Positions 53,301 through 64,000 of a stretch of 64,000 nucleotides of DNA are shown here, in pieces. Each line of letters starts with the position of its first letter. The first letter of the stretch is position 1. The stretch spans positions 1,860,001-1,924,000 of the forward strand of contig JACAXG010000054.1 of NCBI GenBank assembly GCA_018881555.1, in the 5' to 3' direction. The notes under the pieces were generated by a model. That model saw nothing but the letters and a program-made list of their open reading frames with translations. It did not search any database and had not been told where the DNA came from. The position numbers and the translations under genes were made by a program. Origin of the DNA: Amblyornis subalaris (lineage: Eukaryota; Chordata; Aves; Passeriformes; Ptilonorhynchidae).

Positions 53301-56300
53301 ACTGAAAGAGGATGAGAGATCAAGACTTGCAAAGACANATGTATCTGAATTGCCAACACAAAGATGGCAGTGGGCTTTATGCTATTCTGTGTCTTCCATG
53401 ATTATATTTGTTTCTAATCATCTCCAACTTATTAAGGTACCTTGGTTGTTCTGTCCAGGTTTAGAAAGGAACTATCCTTGTAGTCCTGTCCCTCCTTGCC
53501 CTTATCTTTGGATAATCTCATCCATAAACAAAAACTGAAAACAGCCTGGCATCTTTCTAGAAACTTTTTTGAGAGAGGTATGGCAGAAATGAAACAATAA
53601 TTCCATGTATGCTGCTTATATTGTAAACAGTTTGCATCAAAAAATAAATCACTGTGAGAAGCCAACCTACTTTTCCACTGAGAAGGAAGTTAGACACTGG
53701 CTCATTTGCAAAGGAGATTTTACAGCTGATTTAATATAATCTTCATTATCTACTAGAAAGGAAGACCCAGATCTATTTAAACAAGATCCATACAACATAA
53801 TCTTGGCTCAGCTAGCCAAAGTATAAGATCTCAAACCCCAACTGCAGCACCTACAAGACATGACAACAATCCATATTGCAAAAGATAACCAAAGCAAACT
53901 TTGATACAGATTTCCAGAACACCCTGCAGATATCCATTCTGATGCATTTCAAAGTCTTTCAGATCACTCTTAAGTGCATAAAAGGAAAGAGTCATACAAA
54001 AGAAATTAATTGAACTCTCCGGCATGTTGCTGCATTAAATTAGCAACGAATTAGTAGACAACATACTCCAAAGAAAAACCTGGAAGAAAGCTTTACTTTG
54101 CCCTTGCATTCCTTAACTTCAGGAAAAACAGAGAAAGAAAATTCATGGACTCTGCAGCAGTATTTTATTAAATTAGAAAAACGTTCAGAAGTATTTCAAT
54201 TTGCACTTTTCAGATATTGAGAGAGGACTGTACTACAGACAAAAATCAGAAAAAAATGTTTGCATTAAAAAAATCTTTGATAACATAGAGAAGCATAGAA
54301 TAAAGCAAAACATTTAGAGTTAGAAAGATCCACATAGGATTTCAAAAAAAAGGCAAGAATAGGCAGCATGGGATGAATAACGAACTTGCTCATAAAAAAG
54401 TTTATGTTTCTGCCTTGAATATGCCAGCAATTAGTCAGTGTAAACCTAATGAAAACCTTAAAAGTTGCAATGGTAAATTATAAATTATGAAAAAAAAACC
54501 TCACACATATAATTGATTTTGTGACCTTCTGTCTTATATCAAAGGAGTTCACCATTCTCTCTTTGCAAAATTCTACAATTGATAGTACTCATGGAAATAT
54601 TTAATATCTTTCAACGATAATGAAACTAGCTCTTAGTCAAGTGATGCTCTACTTTCTCGTTCTCAAGAATGTAGAAACTATAATTATAAAAATTGTTTCA
54701 AATCAATGCTTTTGAAAACACAAAACAATCTAATCTACTCACTCTCCCAAATCAAACTACGTGTTGGTTAACCTTACATACAAAATCCAAGTATGTCAAG
54801 GGCTGCCAAAACAGGAAGGTAAGTACTCTGGTGACTACATTTTTGATCTAAAATAACAAAGACCTAATTCTATCATTATGAAATAACGTAGAAGAAGCAG
54901 ACTTTCCAATTAATTTTACCAATTACACTACACACACCTCAAACAGGGACTAAATTTAACATAGATTAGTGTCAAAAAAAAATCAACAAAGTAGAGTAAA
55001 TAAAGCAGACTTGAAGCATACCCTGAAGTAAGTGCTCTAAGTCACATGCCAGTCAGAGCTATGATGACTATTTACATCTTGCATTACCAAAAGAAAAGTA
55101 GAAAAAACTGCCTACTGGTTTAATGGCACTGAGATACCTAGGTCTCTAACACAGAAAGTTTTCATCTAATCTGAAGCTATATACTTGAAAACACCCTCTG
55201 AGAATAAAGACTACTCAATAATTTTGAGTTGATCAAAATGAAATATTATAAATAAGGGAGGTTTAATCTACTTAACAGGTAATTTTTTTCAAATATTCCT
55301 AGTATTTACAAATAGATTAATTTTTTCAATATATGACTAAATATCCCTAGATTCACAGAAAACTGAAGTGCTATCAAAAATTCAACACAAAATATATTCA
55401 AGTAGCTAACATAAAACCCAGAACGTTATATTCTTGATAAGCACGTACAAACTTAATGAAAGTATAACTATGAATTTAGAACCATCACATGTATTATATC
55501 TTTATTCTGCATGTTTTCAAATCTTTGTGATACCAATCATTCTTTGTCAGCTAATATTAAAAGTTTAAAAGTGCATATTTATCAGTCAATGGAAGCAGAA
55601 CAAAGATGGCTGGAGAACTATGGCACTATCCCTTCCATTTGCTAATTCTCAAATACATCCAAGTGGTAATCGCAGTACCAATTTCAATTCCACTCATCAG
55701 AAAAAATTATGCACTTTTTGGAAGGACCCAGCTGAAANAGGTTATGGCAACACCAAGCCCTAATTGATTTGTTTAGCATCACCCACAGCAGTATGGTCCT
55801 GTTTCTACACATTACCTCAGTAAAGCCTACAATCAGNTACACTACCATATCTGAAAACAGAAAATAGGTAACACTATTTACCTTAAATTTGTCTTTGCCA
55901 CAGTACATCAGACTTAAAAAAAAAAAAGGGAAAAAAAGCCCTAAACAGGACAAAGATGAAATTAGTTGCAAAGTCCCACTGTCATGAACCAAGGCAGGCC
56001 AAAAAATAAACTAGTTTAGAGTTTTCATACAGTGAAGAGAATGCGTAAAAAGCAGTACATTTTAATAGGCATGTGGTGGGGAGAAGGAGGAATATACTTG
56101 AACATACAATCTACAGCTAACCTTTCTCCCTCCTCAGGCAGATGCACAATTAATATGATACCAGTTACAATCCACTGCTATCCCACAAATTCAACTATGA
56201 AAGCTTTACAGTTCCCATACAGTTACTTTAACATTAAATATTTTTTTCATAATGTAAAACATTACAGCCACAAAATAACAGAAGCACACACACTACAGTA

Positions 56301-58189
56301 GTTTGGCATCCCCTCATAAGAGACCTCTTCTCTCTCCTTTTTAACAGGCCATCACAGCTATGGTCACAGAGAGACAGAGTAGCAGGAAGGCACGATTCCA
56401 CATGTTGGTAAACAACTTACACATTAACTCTAATCAACAGAGCAGGTTACTGTTTGCTTATTAAGTGCTATAGAGACTATCAGTGAGTGAGAACACCTAG
56501 CTACAGCACACAAAACAGATCTAAAAGATCTGCTAAACAACAGGTCCAGAGGCAGTTGTTACCTATCCAAATTACTTATTTGAACATAGTTATTAGAGCC
56601 ATGCTGCAAGATCCAAGTGTTCTCTCACTGTCAAATTGCTCTCACAATTTAACCATTTAAGAGGTTATTTCCATAGAAACCCTGACTACTTATCCCAGAC
56701 ATACTTCAACAGTGCAAGAGAAGCTAACTATCCTCCACTTGCCACTGTGGACCAGTTTGTTGTCCTGCCAGTCCATTCAGGATTGGTCCTGCAATTTGTT
56801 TGCCTGTGCTTTCATCACCTGTCTTTGTCTAANTTATCTTGTTAAATTGAGGTTTTCATTACCCATTCTGATCCCAAAGCTAACATGGGACAGGCAAACC
56901 TGTTTAGACATGCTAAGATAATCATTAAAATTCAGATGTTTAGTAATGCAAACAGTAAGAATGGATTCCATAAGTATTTATTTTATGTAGGCCAACCAAA
57001 CATATTTTTACTATTGATTTTTAATATCTCTATTGTCAATGCTACTGAAACTCACTGGAAGGTCATAATACGTACTGTAATTTAGAAATTCACATATTTA
57101 AAGCTCAATATATCAGACGGAAGCCCTTTGGAAGTTTTGCAGGTTTCAGCCTACCTTTGATCTTAGTTCAATAAATTTAAGATACTGGACCACACAGTCT
57201 CTAATAAGATAACCGTATAAGCTTCTCCGGGGGCAGAATATGGCCGTAGGCACTTTCCCTTTCCATGTTACATGTCAAGACAGTTGATAAGTGTACATAC
57301 TACAGCTCCAGGGCTTCCCGGAAACTATGCAAACACTATCCAAGAAATGAGGCAGGCAAGCACTAAACACCACTCCTGATTACTTGGTCCAGCCTACCTC
57401 TAACCATCAAAGAAGCTGTGGACATCACCAAGCTGTTCTCATCTGCCAGTATTCTTTCAGGGGGAATAAAGGGGTGCAACTCTTCCCTATTACAAGAAGA
57501 TACATATCATAGGTGACATCTGAAAAAAATATGCCCAGGAGTATACTACCATTTGTTTCAAAAACGCCATGGGCTTTGCAAGAGGTGGACTAATGAATTG
57601 CCTTAGTAGGCAATAAGCAAATTGTATGTTTACTAGGTGAGGTGTGATTTTTCCTACTAACAAGAAAATACATTTACAACTAGCTGATTAATATGAACAG
57701 AGAAAAAGATCATGCTTTATACTAAAATGAGATTTTTTTTAATGTAGTAAGACTGAAAAATACCATCTAATCAATTTGTTAACCTACCAGATTTTTTGTC
57801 ATAGTTCATTAATTACCTTTCTGAAGACATCAGTGAATATTTAGATTGATTTCTTCACACATTCATAGTCTACTATGATTACTCTAAACTCTAGATTGTA
57901 GATTCCTTTTAAAACACCCTTGTTTTTGAAAGCTCAGAAGTCCTTTCTAATATCACCTCTATGTAGCAATAGTTACAATGCATTAAGTAACTGACATAAT
58001 TATGTTCTACTCAATATACAGTACACTCCTTCTCCAACCCCCGCTTGTGCTGCATTATTAATAAAGACATGAAAAACAGTTTCATCTAAAATTCTTCTAG
58101 TATTTCATATATGTATTTGTGAATAATAGCAGTGGAACCATCTTTGGAAGTTACTCTTCTTCAAGAAAAGATCAGCTATACATGAATCA

Positions 58190-58440
58190 CTTCAGATAAA
58201 CCTTTGTCTAACGCACCTTGCAAACAACTTCCAGTGATGACAATTCCACAGTCTTCCTAGGAAATTTATTTCAGTCCTTATCCATACTTGTTCTTGGAAA
58301 TGGTTCTTTTCTCCTAATGCCTACTAACCTCTAACCTGAATTCTTCCTCCTGCAACTTAAAGTCATAATGTCCTGTCACATCCTAAGCAATGTGGAGAAA
58401 CACTTTTTATCATCCTTCTGCATATCCAAAGGCAATAAAT
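58190..58440 (-). mobile_element. Old CR1 LINE fragment (3' region)
   Basis: The plus strand carries a run of blocks in the order of antisense sauropsid CR1: AACTTCCAGTGATGACAATT, CCACAGTCTTCCTAGGAAAT, TTATTTCAGTCC, TCTCCTAATGCCTACTAACC, TCCTCCTGCAACTTAAAGTC, ATAATGTCCTGTCACATCCTA and TGGAGAAACACTTTTTATCA. Each matches a block of CR1 3' sequence with many substitutions. The element lies on the minus strand and is older than the copy at 46140. Confidence 0.7.
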
Positions 58441-61400
58441 GTAACTCTCTCAGCATCATCCTCTCTGACTAAAAGAAACCCCAAACTTTTTTAAGGTATC
58501 TGGGGTGGTGAGAGGGAACAGAAGGAAGAAATTCTTGTAATGAAGAAAACTGCCAGTTTTAGTGATGGGTTCTCCAATTTTAAGATAAATAAAACGGAAG
58601 AAGTTCAGGAAATCCAAACAAAAATATTCAAAACATTTCTCAATTTAACAACCTAACCTATCCATTGCTAGGAAAGCAATACCCAAGGGAATACAGCATC
58701 TTTCATTATATTGCTCTTATACATCACTCCATGTACCATCAGGACTATTAGGAAGGAGACTGAGTTCTCCAGTAAAAGCAACATGCTCAAGTAATTAAAC
58801 ACATCTGATCTCCAGTAACAGTTTACACTGGCACTAACAGCATTTAACAATTTTTTTACACATCATAAGTATTGCCTGTGATGTCTTCCAAATATGTGAA
58901 GATTTTACTTCACAGAAATCATCATTCAAACTGAGAAGAATAATCTGATCTAATGTGGTCTCTGAAGGGATTCTTAAAGGCCTATTTGTCATAGTTCAGT
59001 GCCCCATCTTCACAACAGATTTCTTTTTACAGATTTATGCATTGTTGTTTTGCACAACACAAAGCACACAATTTGTTGAATTGCTATCCTGCATCTAACC
59101 AGGCAATGCTGCAAGGAGAAATGTACTATTCTGAAGAGTTTGATTTGACTATGTCAGTTCTACTGGCAGACTACAAACTGAAAACAGATAATCTGAAGAG
59201 AAATTTTAAGCATAAGCATGTGAAAAAAAAGAAGGCTGTAGAAAAAAAAAGGGAAGATACCATCTTAAAATACAGTACCTTCCAAAAGGTATTTTTGGCT
59301 GTAATCAACAAGACCTTAGAGTTGGCCTTCAATTCGTAGCATGAATCGTGCCACAAACCACATTTCTAGACCACCACTACATTTCAGATACTTCTTAGGA
59401 AAGCACGTAGTAAGTTTGTCCCCAGTCAAAAAGCAAAGAAAAGCAAATATTGCATCTGAATCTGTCAGTGGCCATTTTCTCCTTTTCAAAGATTCCACCG
59501 TGTGTCAAACTCCCTCCTATACCTTTATTAAACGGATGACATAGCTGTGTTCACAAACATGAGATCAAGAGACAGATGCAGATTATTGGACTCAAGCGCT
59601 CCCAGCAGACAGCCTCCTGTATCAAAGTCAGTCATAAACAGTACTAAAATTTAGTTGATGTCTTACCATAAGACACCCCCTTTAAAACTCTGCTGTCATC
59701 AAATAAAGAAAAAGGTTTGTACATGGATGACTTTTTGCTTAAAGAAAATTTCAGTGGAACCTGCCAATACAAGAATCCATTGCATTCAGCTACCTTAACA
59801 GGACATCCTCCTCATTCATTTCCACAACTACTGAAATCCCTTCAGTGTCCTGGGGGTCCTTGCTTTAAATGAGGGCAGCCAGTGGCACAATATTATATAT
59901 GAAGGGTCAGTAGTTCTGAAATGCATTCACTCCCATTGCTCAGAAAGACAGCTGGACATAGTGACCTTCAGAACAAGGTTCATCTTTTTTCCCAGGCTTT
60001 GTGCAAGACAAATAAACTCAAAATGGAAGGGAGCCTTGATAACAAGCTGAGGAAGCAGCCAGTGCCAATCTTACTGCAAAAAACCCTACCCCAAGTCATA
60101 GTGGAATAACAAATAATAATAAACAGCAAAGCAAAAGTAGTTTTGCTTCTCCATCCTGACAGCTGGTTAGTATTAACTAGGTTTTGTGTCTGCTGATCAA
60201 CAGCTGAGAAAAATCTCTAGTGAAGCAAAAATTTTCATCCAGCATGTCTGTCACACACAGGCACACACCTCTGAGTTGCCTGTAGTCTGACGAACANCTG
60301 ACACTCTTACAACTACCAAGTATAGTTAAACACTACTTTGAGGTATTTCTTCTTTTTTCATGCATACTAGACCAATGCTGCCACTGGAGAACGAAGCTGA
60401 TGTCCTCAGTTTCCTCCACTGGTACATGAACTTTAGTCCACTTCAGTCAACACAAGCTATCAAAAGGTAGAGTCATCTTACAAACTGAAAATAAATTTAG
60501 AACTATGATATGTGACCAAAGCTGAAGCAGCAGTAAGCTTTCTGCACCTTCAAAACAAAAAAGGATTAATATTTAATGCTGATACATAAAAAGCAAAAAT
60601 GAAAGCTGATTGTCAGAATTAGAACACAAGAATTATGTTGGAAGTAATTACAAAAATAATAGCAAACAAGAAGGTTCTGAAGCACTACAATCAAAAGCAC
60701 AAAAATCAAAACCAGTCAATATAGGGCTAGCATGTCTAATTATCAAACTATCCGCATTACATTACTTTGTGAAGAATAGTGTCTTAAGCACAAAAAATGG
60801 TCACAAAATGAAAACTGTATACACTAAAAACCATTACATCGTGGCCTTTGCTAACCTAAACTTGCTATGAATTCCATGTCATCAAGACCCAAGCAGTTTT
60901 ACTGGTCACTTTGGTATACCGCAAGTTTCACTATCGACGTGTACTCAAATCAAATAGCTCCACTTACGCAACTTGCTTAGAACTTTGACTGAAAAGCAAT
61001 ACCAGTATTTAGGGTTACAAAGTGGGGTTTATATTTTTATTCCTATACAAGCAGCATTTAGCCACACTTGATCAAGTATTCTGTACAATGTATTATGTAC
61101 CATGATAGAAACACATGATGCATCAAGCCATCTTGTTTCATACAGCTAAGTGGTAGCCCCCTGTGCAGAACACCCAATTCTATTCATTCAAAACTGTACT
61201 TTGTTGCCTGCAAAGAGCATATCTGAACCTTCCCCAGCTGCTTCCAGTGACTACACCATGAGCAGCATGAAAGATAACAGTGCCATGTAAGTGCCACCCA
61301 AACAGCCAAATGCCTCCAAGCCACACAGCACAGCAACTCTTTTTTCCTAGTACTCTCATTATTTAGAGGAGCACTGAAAAACAAAAGGAACTTTGACTTA

Positions 61401-64000
61401 TTTGGAGGACTTGCAAAAATGAGGAGAAACTATGGCAAGACTACAATATCACTACAAAATTAATGAAGCTCTTGCCTTTACCTTTCCCATCACTGCAACA
61501 GGTTCAAAAGGCGTCTCAAGCAGAAGAGGCAGTGCTGCCCCTTTTGTGGCTCTCTGGAAAGTGCTGGAGGAAGAATTATCAGTCCACAGAACACACCGGT
61601 AAAAAGCAAGCATATACAAGGTATGAGTACTACAAGAGAAGAGAAGACATTGATTTGGGAGTATGTGGAAAAGAACAGAAATAGCACTTGTTAGGGAACT
61701 TACTGGTCTAATAATTACACACAGAAAAGCTATGCTAAAACAAACTTCAGGATTGCTACATTCAAGACTGTCAAAATGAAACAAAATGCCAGCATGCCTG
61801 CAGAAGTTAAATTTGATACTCTTCTGCTAGGCTCCCCTTCCTCTGTCATATGCCTTTTAGTTTTAAGACCCCCACCCCAGATCCCCCCAGAGTCCTGCTT
61901 TCTTTAAAGCTATAGGTGGGACAGTTCTGGAGTTTAAGCAAAGATGACTTCTGCATCATCATCATCATAACAATATACAGAACTCGAGACTGCAGAAACT
62001 GCAAGATATGGGGTGAATGAAGCAGTTTCTGTGTTTCTTCATTTATGCTGCCTATAGCCACAGGTGAAAGCAGCCCCACAGGCAGAGCTTTGCTCCCAAA
62101 ACCAGCTGTGCTACCAAACTTATGGTTAGCCTGGCATTGCTCAAAACTGGAATTTCAGTGAAGGAGTTCTGCCATGCCCTCAGAAAGGCATGCCCAGCAT
62201 AGGCGCAGGTGTCAGATTTTACTTGTTAAAGATCAAGTTCTTGGCAAATGTCAATACTTTTATGAAGACAACACAACACACATCTTTGAGAGACAGCCAC
62301 ACTTGCAGACTCCTGCCTATGTATAACTAAGATTCAGAATAACCCACTATCTCTTCTATATATAACCTGCAAGCCAGTCTCCTAGGTCTTTCCCTCACCA
62401 TTATGGCACTGGAAGTCAGAAAAAGAACAATGTTGGTAACAGCTACAGAGCTTCCCTGTCATGAAAGATTAGCACAAAAGAAACCAGGAATCGTAAGAAA
62501 AGGGAAAAGTATTTCTGGACTGAAAAAAAAAAAAAAACACTCACAAAACCAATTTGAAACCTTAAAGCACTACTGGTATAACTGTCCTTAACAGCTCTCT
62601 TTTCTGACCCCCTCTTAAAACAAATACATAAAGAACCAAACTCCAAAGGGAGTCAAATAACAAAGTTTCTGCTCCATGCCGCCATTCCCAGAGTTCTTAC
62701 CTCTGCGCTGATGAAGCAGGACTGCCAGCGTTTCATCACGAGCTTCTTCAACATTTAACATCTATTCAAAACTATTTTTCATATGCTTATTTTTCACTTT
62801 TAGCCTCTGAAGTGAGAGGGATATTGATAGGACACAACATGCATAAGTGTCTAGAGTACTGGATGCGGTAATAACTGAAAAATCCAGCATGCATATCCAA
62901 AGTTATTACTAGCTTACTTATAGGTACTAACTAAATATGGAAACAAAACAACTTTCCCTTGAGGAAATGAAATTAATTTCCATAAGCAAATACTACAGTT
63001 CTTCTCCACTCCTTGTTCCCCCTCCAGCCCCCGACTCTTCCGCACGCATTGAACAACCTTCAAGAATTATCCATCTTTTCATCATTCAGAATATGAAGAC
63101 AAGTACAGCTGGACTAGGGATGCACTCATTCTGGATCAGTAACGTAACTATGCAACTCTTATCTGTAGGGATCAACTTCAGTAACAAATTACATGCTCCC
63201 TAAATCTTTGACCTTTGTTTTGCAGTCAGAAATAATACTTGCAATAAAGCTGAAATTAAAATATTATTTCAGTGACAGCATTATTTCAGTAAAATGTCTC
63301 TTCTTTTGTATTGAACTAAGAAGCAACAAACTTTTGATCTCCTTTCACAACTGGCATTTCTTTGTTGCAACAGCAAGAGCTAGTGCCAACAAATGTTTAT
63401 AAAAAGTTTCAGAACAGAAAATAAACTTACTTTTACCAAGAACAGTCAACCATTGGGTAATTGTACCTTCAGACTATCATTTAGCAACTTTAACTGTTGG
63501 TTAAAGTTTTCTAGGATGCAATAATAGAAAGGTATGTGCANTGGTAAGGGCGTGTTTACCTTTCAATCGAGCTGGATATCAGCCCATAACAGTTTCACTT
63601 ACTGGGACACAAGTATGTCAGTTGTTTTTCTCACATCAGACTGTTTTGATTTTCACATTCATAGTCAATTGCCTGTTTCCGAAACTCATCTCAAGTATAA
63701 GGCGAGTAAAAAAGCAAACTTTACTCCACCCAGTCTTTATAGGCTTTTCTCTGCAATGTCCCTCTGCCCTCGAGCACACTACTTCTGATATACTCAAGTA
63801 CTGGAAATGAGATTACAGTTTTTAGAGGCTAGCATTAAAAAAACAACACACAGTACAACCGGATTCTAAAAGGGTACGGGGCTCATTACATTAGAGGAAA
63901 AAAACCCATAGTCTACTCTAAAGATGAACAGTTGCATCAGTGATGAGAAGTCTCAAAGCTTCCACACTTCAAGGTGAAGAGAGCCTTCTGAGTTTTGTGT
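58441..64000. other. Intronic block: no gene recognised
   Basis: AT-rich sequence with an A15 run at 62523-62537 and no clear transposon. Open frames of 60-110 codons (59037-59339 plus, 61452-61784 minus) have no recognisable domain and overlap others on the opposite strand. There is no CpG-rich promoter and no ZDHHC14 N-terminal exon in this end of the window. Confidence 0.6.
62523..62537. repeat. A15 homopolymer
   Basis: Fifteen consecutive As in intronic sequence, followed by CACTCACAAAACC. It is a simple repeat without a visible retrocopy body. Confidence 0.85.

Larger units (their letters stand above)
46271..58189. other. Intronic block: no gene recognised
   Basis: AT-rich sequence with an A17 run at 48817-48833 and a possible old repeat near 50325-50395. 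Open frames here reach 105 codons (49717-50034 plus) and show no domains. No conserved exon-like signature was recognised, and no splice-bounded known protein segment. Confidence 0.6.
24371..64000 (-). other. ZDHHC14: Intronic sequence upstream of the TM2 exon, probably ZDHHC14 intron 1 (partial)
   Basis: 39.6 kb with no supportable exon on either strand. In known ZDHHC14 genes the exon before the TM2/DPG exon encodes the N-terminus and TM1 (RKWEVFPGRN.F and RIMMARQTGVFYLT-type sequence). I looked for it on the minus strand and did not find it, nor a CpG-rich promoter. The intron therefore appears to continue past 64000. A missed short exon, or a nested non-coding RNA, cannot be excluded without transcript data. 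The repeats within it are listed separately. Confidence 0.7.

Noticed and set aside
1..64000. CRISPR arrays, prophage, bacterial defence systems or operons
   Set aside because: No regularly spaced repeats, no dense gene arrays and no ribosome-binding-site context; split exons with consensus splice sites show a vertebrate genome.

Overview
This is nuclear DNA from a vertebrate, most probably a bird. It is AT-rich and almost entirely non-coding, with isolated single N calls roughly every several hundred bases. The signs of a bird are a CR1 LINE 3' end with the typical avian phrase at 46140-46270, other decayed CR1 pieces, a short solo-LTR-like element, and a remnant resembling the start of an LTR that I recall as common in neoavian birds. 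I see no mammalian L1 or Alu, no bacterial operons, no CRISPR array and no tRNA or rRNA gene.

The only gene I can support is ZDHHC14, a DHHC-type protein S-acyltransferase (palmitoyltransferase), read from the minus strand. Three consecutive internal coding exons are present, in transcription order: 24370-24210 (TM2 region plus the DPG motif), 14821-14663 (first part of the cysteine-rich zinc-binding domain) and 3434-3297 (catalytic DHHC motif plus TM3). All three keep one reading frame across phase-matched splice sites (phase 2 into the first, phase 1 between and after them), with no stops and no Ns. Together they give 458 nt, about 153 residues. The N-terminal exon with TM1 was not found between 24371 and 64000. 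The exons after TM3 (TM4 and the long C-terminal tail) were not found below 3297. The window is therefore a middle slice of a long gene.

Layout: 1-3296 is the downstream intron. 3435-14662 (11.2 kb) and 14822-24209 (9.4 kb) are complete introns; the second holds a 225-bp LTR-like element at about 19980-20204, a decayed CR1 reverse-transcriptase fossil at about 20880-21190 and a CR1 tail at about 19410-19530. 24371-64000 is best read as part of the long first intron. It holds a recognisable CR1 end at 46140-46270, an older CR1 fragment at about 58190-58440, a MIR-like tRNA-derived SINE fossil at about 37264-37380, an LTR remnant at about 32126-32215, several short tandem duplications, a compound palindrome at 42211-42261 and simple repeats including a G14 run.

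The other open reading frames are short (mostly 60-135 codons), resemble nothing I recognise and are about what chance gives in 64 kb; the longest, 151 codons, runs antisense to a real exon. I found no convincing new biological system. The items most worth checking are the ancient repeat fossils, the LTR-like element and the palindrome.
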